A stretch of 64,000 nt of DNA from Pseudomonas lalucatii (GTDB lineage: Bacteria; Pseudomonadota; Gammaproteobacteria; Pseudomonadales; Pseudomonadaceae), in NCBI RefSeq assembly GCF_018398425.1, contig NZ_JADPMV010000001.1, positions 1 through 64,000 on the forward strand, read 5' to 3'. Numbering within the stretch: position 1 is the stretch's first letter; every line of letters begins with the position of its first letter. The translations under genes were made by a program, and so were the position numbers. Below the pieces are notes generated by a model that was given only the letters and a program-made list of their open reading frames with translations, was not told where the DNA came from and did not search any database. Shown here in pieces: positions 37,148-44,934 of the stretch.

Positions 37148-39871
37148 TCAGGCGTTCGCTGCCGCGGCTACGGAGGGCGCCGCCAGCAGTCGTTTGATTT
37201 CCGGCACGCAGGAGCCGCAGCTGGTGCCGCATTTGAGCTCCTGCTTCAGTCCATCCAGGTTCAGGCCGCGAGCGATGCCGGCGCAGACCGCCGCTTCGCT
37301 GACGTCCAGGCAGTTGCACAGGGTCTTGCTGGCCTTGCCGGCAGCGGCAGTGCCGGGCGGGGTGGACAGCGGCGCCAGCAGCCAGCGGCGCAGGTCCGCG
37401 TCGGCCTGGCCCTCGCTCCACAGGCTCTTCAGCCAGTCGCGGGCGGCCGTTTCGCCGGCCAGGCGGATGGCGGTTATGCGCCCGTCCTCGATGCGCACGC
37501 GCTTGCCGACGGTGCGCCGGGGGTCGTCGTAGGCCAGCACCGGGCCCTCGACGACGTTGAGCAGCGCATCGATCCGTGCCAGCAGCTCGGCTTCCGGGGC
37601 CAGCGCACTGGCGGCGCGGATCAGCAGGGCGGGGCGCTCGCGGCCGGTGAGGGTCAGGCTGGCGTAGGCGAAGTCCTCGAACAGCGGGCGCAGCGCGCTG
37701 AAACGGCGCTGCACGTCGCCCTCGACCAGGGCGAACAGCTGCCAGGGCAGCTCGACCTTCTCCACCTCGATGCCGGCGTGCTTGAGTTCCGGCTGCTTGG
37801 ACAGCGGATCACAGGCCGGCAGGGTCAGCACGTTGGTGCCCAGGCCCTTGAGGAAGCGGTCGCCCCAGTGCATCGGCAGGTAGGCCTGGCCGGAGCGCAC
37901 CGCCTCGTCACCCTGCACCGGCAGGATCAGGCTGCCGCGGCGGCTGCGCACCTTGACCAGGTCGCCGGCCTGCAGGCGGCGCCGACGCAGCTCGTCCGGG
38001 TGCAGGCTGAGCACGGCCTCGGGGGCATGGCCGAACAGGCGGGCGGCGGTGCCGGTGCGGCTCATCCCGTGCCACTGGTCGCGCAGGCGGCCGGTGTTGA
38101 GGGTCAGGGGGAAGCGTGCCTCGCGCTTCTCCTTGGGGGCGCGGTAGGGGTCGGCGTGAAAACGCGCGCGGCCGCTGTCGGTGGGGAAGCGGCCGTCGCC
38201 GTACAGGCGCGGCGTGCCGTGGCGGGCACCGGTGGGAAACGGCCACTGCTGGGGGCCCAGCTCATCGATCAGCGCGTAGCTCAGGCCGCTGAGGTCGAGG
38301 TCGCGGCCCCGGGTCAGTTGCTTGTATTCCTCGAACAGCGCCTCGGGACCGTCGAAGGCGAACAGGCTGGGCAGGCCGGGGCGCAGCAGGGCTTCCAGGC
38401 GGCGGGCGAAGTCCGTGGTGATCGCCCAGTCCGGCCGTGCCTGCCCCGGCGCCGGCACGGCACGGCGCACATGGCTGACGCGGCGCTCGGAGTTGGTCAC
38501 GCTGCCTTCCTTCTCGCCCCAGCTGGCGGCCGGCAGCAGCAGGTCGGCGTACTGGCAGGTCTCGGTGGTGAAGAAGGCTTCCTGTACCACCACAAAAGGA
38601 CAAGCGGCGAGGGCCTCGTGCACCTTGTTCTGGTCCGGCAGTGACTGCGCCGGGTTGGTGCAGGCGATCCACAGGGCCTTGATGGTGCCGGCGCGCACCG
38701 CCTCGAACAGCTCGACGGCCGTCAGCCCGGTGCTGTGCGGCAGGGCGTCGACGCCCCAGTAGCCGGCCACCTCGGCGCGGTGCTCGGGGTTGGCGGCGTC
38801 GCGGTGGCCGGGCAGCAGGTTGGCCAGGCTGCCGGTCTCGCGCCCGCCCATGGCATTCGGCTGGCCGGTGAGGGAGAAGGGCCCGGCACCGGGTCGGCCT
38901 ATCTGCCCGGTGGCCAGGTGCAGGTTGATCAGCGCGCTGTTCTTGGCGCTGCCGGCGCTGGACTGGTTCAGGCCCATGCACCACAGCGAGAGGAAGGAGG
39001 GCGCCCGGCCGATCAGCTCGGCGCAGGCCTGCAGGTTTTCCAGGGAGATGCCGCAGATGTCCGCCACCGTGCCCGGGGTGTAGTCGCGCACCAGCTTCTT
39101 CAGGGCGTCGAAGCCCTCGGTGTGGGCCTCGATGAAGGCGCGGTCGATCCAGCCTTCCCACAGCAGGATGTGCAGGATGCCGTGCAGCAGCGCCACGTCG
39201 GTGCCCGGCAGGATCGCCAGGTGCAGGTCGGCCAGCTCGCAGGTGTCGGTGCGCCGCGGGTCGATGACGATGACCTTCATCTCCGGGCGCCTGGCCTTGG
39301 CTTCCTCCAGGCGGCGGAACAGCACCGGGTGGGCGTAGGCCATGTTGCTGCCGGCGATCAGCAGGCAGTCGCTCTGCTCGATGTCCTCGTAGCTACAGGG
39401 CGGGGCGTCGGCGCCGAGGCTGCGCTTGTAGCCGACCACAGCGCTGGACATGCACAGCCGCGAGTTGGAGTCGAGGTTGTTGGTGCCGACCAGGGCCCGG
39501 GCCAGCTTGTTGAAGGCGTAGTAGTCCTCGGTCAGCAGTTGGCCGGAGATATAGAAGGCCACGCTGTCCGGGCCGTGCTCGCGGATGGTCTCGGCGAACA
39601 CGCTGGCGGCGTGGTCCAGGGCGCTGTCCCAGTCGCTGCGGGCGCGGGCCAGGCCCTTGCCCAGGCGCAGCTGCGGGTACAGGCCGCGGGCGTCGAGATC
39701 GCCGGTCAGGTGCAGGGTGGAGCCTTTGCTGCACAGCTTGCCGTAGTTGGCCGGGTGGTTCGGATCGCCTTTGACGTCGAGGATCTGCTCGTCGTCGTGT
39801 TCGATCAGCACGCCGCAGCCGACGCCGCAGTAGCAGCAGGTCGACGCGGTGATCTGGTTGGTGCTGGCCAT
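37148..39871 (-). CDS. nasC: Assimilatory nitrate reductase catalytic subunit
   Basis: A cytoplasmic molybdopterin oxidoreductase that reduces nitrate to nitrite for assimilation. The 907-aa protein begins with a [4Fe-4S] site (Cys12, Cys15, Cys19 and Cys47), followed by the bis-MGD domains and a C-terminal molydopterin-dinucleotide-binding domain. A BFD-like [2Fe-2S] domain is fused at the C terminus (LCNCLDVSEAAVCAGIARGL...CGTSCGSCVPEI, about 846-890), typical of NasA/NasC-type enzymes. The start at 39871 (MASTNQITAS) removes an unlikely 16-residue leader. The gene stands between nirD and cobA in one operon. PAO1-like genomes simply call it 'nitrate reductase' (also nasB/nasA elsewhere). 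Confidence 0.93.
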   Translation of the reverse strand: MASTNQITASTCCYCGVGCGVLIEHDDEQILDVKGDPNHPANYGKLCSKGSTLHLTGDLDARGLYPQLRLGKGLARARSDWDSALDHAASVFAETIREHGPDSVAFYISGQLLTEDYYAFNKLARALVGTNNLDSNSRLCMSSAVVGYKRSLGADAPPCSYEDIEQSDCLLIAGSNMAYAHPVLFRRLEEAKARRPEMKVIVIDPRRTDTCELADLHLAILPGTDVALLHGILHILLWEGWIDRAFIEAHTEGFDALKKLVRDYTPGTVADICGISLENLQACAELIGRAPSFLSLWCMGLNQSSAGSAKNSALINLHLATGQIGRPGAGPFSLTGQPNAMGGRETGSLANLLPGHRDAANPEHRAEVAGYWGVDALPHSTGLTAVELFEAVRAGTIKALWIACTNPAQSLPDQNKVHEALAACPFVVVQEAFFTTETCQYADLLLPAASWGEKEGSVTNSERRVSHVRRAVPAPGQARPDWAITTDFARRLEALLRPGLPSLFAFDGPEALFEEYKQLTRGRDLDLSGLSYALIDELGPQQWPFPTGARHGTPRLYGDGRFPTDSGRARFHADPYRAPKEKREARFPLTLNTGRLRDQWHGMSRTGTAARLFGHAPEAVLSLHPDELRRRRLQAGDLVKVRSRRGSLILPVQGDEAVRSGQAYLPMHWGDRFLKGLGTNVLTLPACDPLSKQPELKHAGIEVEKVELPWQLFALVEGDVQRRFSALRPLFEDFAYASLTLTGRERPALLIRAASALAPEAELLARIDALLNVVEGPVLAYDDPRRTVGKRVRIEDGRITAIRLAGETAARDWLKSLWSEGQADADLRRWLLAPLSTPPGTAAAGKASKTLCNCLDVSEAAVCAGIARGLNLDGLKQELKCGTSCGSCVPEIKRLLAAPSVAAAANA

Positions 39872-39890
39872 GATTCGGGCTCCTACTGGC

Positions 39891-39968
39891 GTAGGGTGGA
39901 CGACGCTGTGCGGGTCCACCGATACGAGGGGGTGGTGGAAAAGCCCGCGGCGCTTTCCACCCTGCGGC
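39891..39968. repeat. GTAGGGTGGA-type intergenic repeat, copy 1
   Basis: Begins GTAGGGTGGAC and contains two GGTGGA...TCCACC foldbacks (39894-39920 and 39931-39962). The same layout is seen at 44863-44926. It fills the gap between nirD and nasC inside an operon. Confidence 0.7.
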
Positions 39969-40295
39969 TTAGGCGCACTGTTCTGCGGTTTTCAGGGCCA
40001 GCAGCACACGGCCGTTCTCGACCTTGGCCTCGTGCCGGTGGGCGCAGCCGACATCCGGGGCCACGGCCTCGCCGCTGGCCAGCTCGATCTGCCAGTTGTG
40101 CAGCGGGCAGGCCACGCGCTTGCCGTAGATCAGGCCCTGGGACAGCGGCCCGCCCTTGTGCGGGCAGCGGTCGTCGAGGGCGAAGACCTCGTCATCGGGG
40201 GTGCGGAACACGGCGATGTCGCCCTTGGGGCCGGCGACAATACGCGAGCCGAGCACGTTGATCTCTTCCAGGGCGCAGATATCCAGCCAGTTCAT
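39969..40295 (-). CDS. nirD: Nitrite reductase small subunit NirD with intact Rieske-type site
   Basis: A 108-aa Rieske-fold partner of NirB. Unlike the enteric NirD, which lacks cluster ligands, this one keeps both ligand pairs: Cys44-x-His46 in RCPHKGGP and Cys63-x-x-His66 in ACPLHNW. A [2Fe-2S] centre is therefore likely. The ATG overlaps the nirB stop (ATGA), so translation is coupled. A longer frame exists but it runs inside nirB. Confidence 0.94.
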   Translation of the reverse strand: MNWLDICALEEINVLGSRIVAGPKGDIAVFRTPDDEVFALDDRCPHKGGPLSQGLIYGKRVACPLHNWQIELASGEAVAPDVGCAHRHEAKVENGRVLLALKTAEQCA

Positions 40296-42748
40296 ACGGT
40301 GGCCTCCTCGAGCTGCACGACATTGATGCGGTCGAACTCTTTCTTCAGGTTCGGGGTTTCGATGCGCTCCTTCCACGGGTCCTGCTCGAAGGACAGCGCG
40401 TACTGCAGGCGGGCGTTGAGCGCCTTGCGGTTGTCGGCGTCCTCGAGCACGGCCTTCTTGATGTGCTCCATGCCGACGCGCTGCATGTAGTGCACCGTGC
40501 GCTCCAGGTAGAAGGCTTCCTCGCGGTACAGCTGGAGGAAGGCGCCGTTGTATTCGCGCACTTCCTCGGCGGTCTTGAGCTTGACGAAGAACTCGGCGAC
40601 CTCGGTCTTGATGCCGCCGTTGCCGCCGATGTACATCTCGAAGCCGGAGTCCACGCCGATGATGCCGACGTCCTTGATGCCGGCCTCGGCGCAGTTGCGC
40701 GGACAGCCGGAGACCGCCAGCTTGACCTTGTGCGGCGACCACATGTTGAACAGGTCGTGCTCCAGGTCGATGCCCAGCTGGGTCGAGTTCTGCGTGCCGA
40801 AGCGGCAGAACTCGCTGCCCACGCAGGTCTTCACGGTGCGGATGGACTTGCCGTAGGCGTGGCCGGAGGGCATGTCCAGCTCCTTCCAAACCGCCGGCAA
40901 GTCGTCCTTCTTGATCCCCAGGAGGTCGATGCGCTGGCCGCCGGTGACCTTGACCATGGGTACGTTGTACTTGTCGGCCACGTCGGCGATGCGGCGCAGC
41001 TCGGAGGGGTTGGTCACCCCGCCCCACATGCGCGGCACCACCGAGTAGGTGCCGTCCTTCTGGATGTTGGCGTGGGCGCGCTCGTTGATCAGGCGCGACT
41101 GCGGGTCGTCCTTGGCCTCGCCCGGCCAGGTGGAAATCAGGTAGTAGTTCAGCGCCGGGCGGCAGGTGGCGCAGCCGTTGGGCGTGCTCCAGTTCATGAA
41201 GGCCATGGCCTCGGGCAGGCTGGTCAGGTGCTGCTCACGGATGGTCTTGCGGATCTGCCCGTGGTTGAAGTCGCTGCAGCCGCAGATGGCTTTCTCGCTC
41301 TTGGGCTTCACATCCGCCGCGCCGCCGACGGTGCTGATCAGGATCTGCTCCACCAGGCCGGCGCAGGAGCCGCAGGAACTGGCGGCCTTGGTGTGCTTCT
41401 TGACCTCGTCGACCGAGAACAGGCCGTTCTCCTGGATGGCCCGGACTATGCTGCCCTTGCACACGCCGTTGCAGCCGCACACCTCCATGCTGTCGGGCAT
41501 GTTGGCGGTCTTGTCGGCGCCCTGGTGGCCGACGTCGCCGATGGCGCCTTCGCCGAACATCAGGTGGTCGCGGATCTCGCCGACGTTGTGGTTCTCGCGG
41601 ATCTGGCGGAAGTACCAGCCGCCGTCGGCGGTGTCGCCGTACAGGCAGGCGCCGACCAGCACGTCGTCCTTGATCACCAGCTTCTTGTACACGCCGCCGA
41701 TGGGGTCGGAGAGGGTGATGGTCTCGGTGCCTTCGGCGCCCATGAATTCGCCGGCGGAGAACAGGTCGATGCCGGTGACCTTGAGCTTGGTCGAGGTCAC
41801 CGAGCCCTGGTAGCGGGAGAAGCCGAGCTGGGCCAGGTGGTTGGCGCAGACCTTGGCCTGCTCGAACAGCGGCGCCACCAGGCCGTAGGCGATGCCGCGG
41901 TGGCTGGCGCATTCGCCGATGGCGTACACCCGCGGGTCGAAGGTCTGCAGGGTGTCGTCGACCAGGATGCCGCGGTTGCAGGCGATGCCGGCCTTCTCCG
42001 CCAGCTCGGTGTTGGGGCGGATGCCGGCCGCCATCACCACCAGGTCGGCGGGGATCACCTCGCCGTCCTTGAACTTCACCGCGCAGACCCGGCCCTCGCC
42101 GTTGTCCAGCAGCTCGGCGGTGTGCTTGGGCAGGAGGAACTTCAGGCCGCGGTCCTCCAAGGACTTCTGCAGCAGGTCGCCGGCGGTGCGGTCGAGCTGG
42201 CGCTCCAGCAGCCAGTCGCCGATATGCACCACGGTGACGTCCATGCCGCGCAGCTTGAGGCCGTTGGCCGCCTCCAGGCCGAGCAGGCCGCCGCCGATCA
42301 CCACGGCGTGCTTATGGGTCTTGGCGGTCTCCATCATCATCTGGGTGTCGGCGATGTCGCGGTAGCCGATCACCCCGTCCAGGTCCTTGCCGGGAATCGG
42401 CAGGATAAACGGGTTGGAGCCGGTGGCGATAAGCAGACGGTCGTACTCGGCCTCGCTGCCGTCGTCGGCGACCACCTTGCGCGCCTTGCGGTCGATCTCC
42501 ACGACCTTGCGCCCCAGGCGCAGGTCGATGCCGTTGTCGGCATACCAGGCCAGGTCGTTGAGGACGATTTCCTCGAAGCTCTGCTCGCCGGCCAGCACCG
42601 GCGAGAGCAGGATGCGGTTGTAGTTCGGGTGCGGTTCGGCACCGAACACGGTGATCTCATAGAGCTCGGGGGCGAGCTTGAGCAGCTCTTCGAGGGTACG
42701 GACTCCGGCCATGCCGTTGCCGATCATCACCAACTTGAGTTTTTTCAT
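40292..42748 (-). CDS. nirB: Assimilatory nitrite reductase large subunit NirB
   Basis: A sirohaem [4Fe-4S] NAD(P)H nitrite reductase reducing nitrite to ammonium in the cytoplasm, 818 aa. An N-terminal FAD/NAD pyridine-nucleotide oxidoreductase part (VMIGNGMAGVRTLEELL; AVVIGGGLLGLEAANGL) is followed by a BFD-like [2Fe-2S] domain (VCGCNGVCKGSIV...SCGSCAGLVEQIL) and the C-terminal sirohaem domain with cluster cysteines in TCVGSEFCRFG and SGCPRNCAEAG. It is the first gene of the nirB-nirD-nasC-cobA operon and is preceded by a sigma-54 promoter and an attenuating leader. Confidence 0.97.
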   Translation of the reverse strand: MKKLKLVMIGNGMAGVRTLEELLKLAPELYEITVFGAEPHPNYNRILLSPVLAGEQSFEEIVLNDLAWYADNGIDLRLGRKVVEIDRKARKVVADDGSEAEYDRLLIATGSNPFILPIPGKDLDGVIGYRDIADTQMMMETAKTHKHAVVIGGGLLGLEAANGLKLRGMDVTVVHIGDWLLERQLDRTAGDLLQKSLEDRGLKFLLPKHTAELLDNGEGRVCAVKFKDGEVIPADLVVMAAGIRPNTELAEKAGIACNRGILVDDTLQTFDPRVYAIGECASHRGIAYGLVAPLFEQAKVCANHLAQLGFSRYQGSVTSTKLKVTGIDLFSAGEFMGAEGTETITLSDPIGGVYKKLVIKDDVLVGACLYGDTADGGWYFRQIRENHNVGEIRDHLMFGEGAIGDVGHQGADKTANMPDSMEVCGCNGVCKGSIVRAIQENGLFSVDEVKKHTKAASSCGSCAGLVEQILISTVGGAADVKPKSEKAICGCSDFNHGQIRKTIREQHLTSLPEAMAFMNWSTPNGCATCRPALNYYLISTWPGEAKDDPQSRLINERAHANIQKDGTYSVVPRMWGGVTNPSELRRIADVADKYNVPMVKVTGGQRIDLLGIKKDDLPAVWKELDMPSGHAYGKSIRTVKTCVGSEFCRFGTQNSTQLGIDLEHDLFNMWSPHKVKLAVSGCPRNCAEAGIKDVGIIGVDSGFEMYIGGNGGIKTEVAEFFVKLKTAEEVREYNGAFLQLYREEAFYLERTVHYMQRVGMEHIKKAVLEDADNRKALNARLQYALSFEQDPWKERIETPNLKKEFDRINVVQLEEATV

Positions 42749-42779
42749 GGTTCCTCACCGTCACGCAAAACCGGAAAAC

Positions 42780-42874
42780 AAAAAAAGGCGTCCCGCCAGT
42801 CACCTAGCGAGGACGCCTTTGTCCAGATCCCGTTCTCTCGGGAAGCGCGGCCTTCCACGTTGAAGGTCGCGCTT
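42780..42874 (-). ncRNA. nirB leader: two hexaloop hairpins plus attenuator terminator (NasT/ANTAR target)
   Basis: Read on the minus strand, the leader holds hairpin P1 (42874-42843; CCUUC-AACGUG-GAAGG core) and, directly abutting, P2 (42842-42829; CCCG-AGAGAA-CGGG). Both loops are six nucleotides with A at position 1 and G at position 4, the signature of ANTAR-protein targets. Then comes a perfect 10-bp terminator stem (42820-42811 with 42793-42784) followed by a U7 tract. The first arm of the terminator starts GACAAAGGCGUCC. NasT binding to P1/P2 should prevent termination when nitrate has released it from NasS. Confidence 0.85.
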
Positions 42875-42895
42875 TTTGAATTGTATGAGTGCTTT

Positions 42896-42911
42896 AGCAG
42901 GCTCTGTGCCA
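42896..42911 (-). promoter_or_regulatory. Sigma-54 promoter of nirB
   Basis: Minus strand TGGCACAGAGCCTGCT, a close match to the -24/-12 consensus with GG-N10-GC spacing. The expected start site (about 42885) is ten bases before hairpin P1. Confidence 0.85.
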
Positions 42912-43007
42912 ACTCTCACGAATGCAGGTTTCATGGGCCCTGCAGCGCTGCCGATGGAACCGCACGGCGGTTCGGAGCGGGGCTCGGCGCACCTGTTTAA
43001 GGCGAGT

Positions 43008-43024
43008 TGCGCCCTTATGGTGCA
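43008..43024. promoter_or_regulatory. Predicted NtrC binding site upstream of nirB
   Basis: TGCGCC-N5-GGTGCA differs by one base from the NtrC consensus TGCACC-N5-GGTGCA. It lies about 100 bp upstream of the sigma-54 element, a normal enhancer distance. Confidence 0.7.
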
Positions 43025-43036
43025 TGCCGGGGTGCG

Positions 43037-44704
43037 CTAGCCGAGCAGCGCCAGCAGCAGGGCCAGGTTGAGCAGCAGGGACAGCAGCGCTACGCCACGC
43101 CAGACCAGCAGCGGTTCGCGCTCCAGCAGCGGCCGCGGCTGGCTGTTGAGGGCCTGGCGTTCGCCCTGTTCCAGGGCCAGCAGCCATTCCTCGGCGGTCT
43201 CGTAGCGCTGTTCGGGGTTGGCGCTGACGGCGCGGTTGAGGCTCTCGTCGATCCAGCTCGGCAAGTCGGGGCGATAGCGGCTGGCCGGGGTCGGGTTGGC
43301 GAAGCGCGGACTCTGGAAGGCTTCGATCTCGCCGTGGGGGTAGTGGCCGGTGAGCAGGTGGTAGAGCGTCACACCCGCCGCGTAGAGGTCCTGGCGGGGG
43401 CTGGGCGGGCTGCCGGCGAAGGCTTCCGGGGCGATATAGCTGGGGGTGCCCGGCAGGCTGCCGGGGTCATCGCGGGACAGGCCCGGACAATAGGCCAGGC
43501 CGAAATCCACCAGGCGCAGTTCGCCATCGTCGCCCCACAGCAGGTTCTCCGGCTTGACGTCGCGGTGCAGGATATTGCGCCGGTGCAGCATGCCCAGGGC
43601 CTTGAGCAGGCGCGGGGCGAGGTCCAGCCACTCAGGCAGCGGCAGTGGGCCGGACAGGCGCAGGTGCTCGGCCAGGGTCTGCCCCGCGTACTCGCGCTGC
43701 ACGTAATACAGGTGCTGGCGCTGCGGCAGCGGGTGCACCTCGGCGAAGTGGCGGCCGGCCACGCGGCGCAGGAACCATTCCTCCAGCAGCAGCGCCGGCC
43801 CGGCCTGGGGCTCGTCGCCCCGGGTCGGCGGCAGGGTCTTGAGCAGCCAGCGCCGGGCCTGGCCGTCGCGCACCCGGTAGACCAGGGACTGGCGCGATTC
43901 GGCCAGCAGGCGCTCGACCTGCCAGCCCTCGAAGTCCTGGCCCTCGCGCAGCCGGGGCGGCAGCGGCCAGTGGGCGAGCTGCGCCAGGGTGTCGGCCAGG
44001 TCGCTCTGCGGCAGCGACTCGACCCTGACCAGCAGGGCGCTGGCATTGTCCTGGCTGCCGGCCAGGTGGGCGGCGCTGACCAGCGCCCGCGACGCCGCGG
44101 CCGGGTCCGGCTCGTCGTGCAGGATGTTGCGGATGCCGGCATCGCCGAGCACCGCCCAGACCCCGTCGCTGACCAGCAGGAAGCGCTCGCCCTCGCGCAG
44201 CTCGCCATCCAGGTAGTCCACCACCAGGTGCTGGTCCAGGCCCAGGGCGCGCTTGAGCACATGCTGCATGCCCGGCTGCTCCCACACGTGGTCCTCGCTG
44301 AGACGTTCCAGTTCGCCGTCGTGCCAGCGGTAGGCGCGACAGTCGCCGACATGCGCCAGGGTGAAGCGGCGGCCGCGCAGCACCAGGGCGCTGAGGGTGG
44401 TGAGCAGCGGCTGACCGCCGCCACCCGCCTGCAGCCAGCGGTTGTGGGCCACCAGCAGGCGGTCCAGGGATTGCGCCACCGCCCAGGTCTCCGGGGTGGC
44501 GTAGTAATCCAGGGCCAGGGCCTGCAGGGTCGCCCGGGCGGCCAGGCCGCCATCGGCGCACTGGCTGACGCCGTCGGCCAGGGCGAACAGGTAGCCCTTG
44601 CTCACCGCCAGCGCCGGTGCCGGCGTCACCACGCGGATGGCGTCCTGGTTCTCTGCCCGGGGGCCGGTGGCGGTGGCTTCGCCGAAGGTCAGTTGCAGGG
44701 CCAT
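43037..44704 (-). CDS. Fused PP2C-type protein phosphatase / serine-threonine kinase with C-terminal membrane anchor
   Basis: A 555-aa protein combining both opposing activities. The N-terminal PP2C domain (about 1-235) shows ENQDAIRVV, ALADGVSQCADGG, AHVGDCRAYRW and LLVSDGVWAVLGD. The C-terminal Hanks-type kinase (about 260-520) shows HRRNILHRDVKPENLLW and LRLVDFGLAY followed by YIAPEAF. The glycine-rich loop is degenerate (LLAESRQSLVYRV), though a Lys follows in LLKTLPP. One transmembrane helix ends the protein (WRGVALLSLLLNLALLLALLG). The ATG at 44704 is chosen; the longer frame runs antisense-like through nasA. Its conserved place between nirB and nasA hints at a link to nitrate uptake, but no target is known. 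Confidence 0.9.
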   Translation of the reverse strand: MALQLTFGEATATGPRAENQDAIRVVTPAPALAVSKGYLFALADGVSQCADGGLAARATLQALALDYYATPETWAVAQSLDRLLVAHNRWLQAGGGGQPLLTTLSALVLRGRRFTLAHVGDCRAYRWHDGELERLSEDHVWEQPGMQHVLKRALGLDQHLVVDYLDGELREGERFLLVSDGVWAVLGDAGIRNILHDEPDPAAASRALVSAAHLAGSQDNASALLVRVESLPQSDLADTLAQLAHWPLPPRLREGQDFEGWQVERLLAESRQSLVYRVRDGQARRWLLKTLPPTRGDEPQAGPALLLEEWFLRRVAGRHFAEVHPLPQRQHLYYVQREYAGQTLAEHLRLSGPLPLPEWLDLAPRLLKALGMLHRRNILHRDVKPENLLWGDDGELRLVDFGLAYCPGLSRDDPGSLPGTPSYIAPEAFAGSPPSPRQDLYAAGVTLYHLLTGHYPHGEIEAFQSPRFANPTPASRYRPDLPSWIDESLNRAVSANPEQRYETAEEWLLALEQGERQALNSQPRPLLEREPLLVWRGVALLSLLLNLALLLALLG

Positions 44705-44729
44705 CGGGCTGTCCTGTAGAGGGGAGGGC

Positions 44730-44840
44730 TGAGGCAAAGGCGGGGCCGGGGCACGGCTGCGGACGGGGCCGTCGCCGGCCTCGCCCGCCTTTCCTGACCA
44801 GTGCGTTGCCGCTCTGCCGGTCGGCCCCGCCTTTGCCTCA
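44730..44840. repeat. Perfect 19-bp inverted repeat (111-bp element)
   Basis: TGAGGCAAAGGCGGGGCCG at 44730-44748 is repeated as its exact complement at 44822-44840, with 73 bp between. No open frame or target duplication is visible. It may be a small MITE-like element or a structured 5' region of the kinase gene. Confidence 0.7.
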
Positions 44841-44862
44841 ATGCTCCAATGTCTGGGAGGTT

Positions 44863-44926
44863 GTAGGGTGGACCGCGCTTTACCGATCCACCAAGGGTGG
44901 ATGAAAAAGGCATCATCCACCCTAGG
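44863..44926. repeat. GTAGGGTGGA-type intergenic repeat, copy 2
   Basis: Begins GTAGGGTGGACCGCGCTTTA, forms GGTGGA...TCCACC and then a second stem GGGTGGATG...CATCCACCC. It has the same layout as 39891-39968 and lies at the 3' end of nasA, where it may terminate transcription. Confidence 0.72.
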
Positions 44927-44934
44927 TTGCTTGC

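Noticed and set aside
40463..43000. Long plus-strand frame (845 codons) opposite nirB
   Set aside because: Antisense shadow; it would also cross the nirB leader and promoter.
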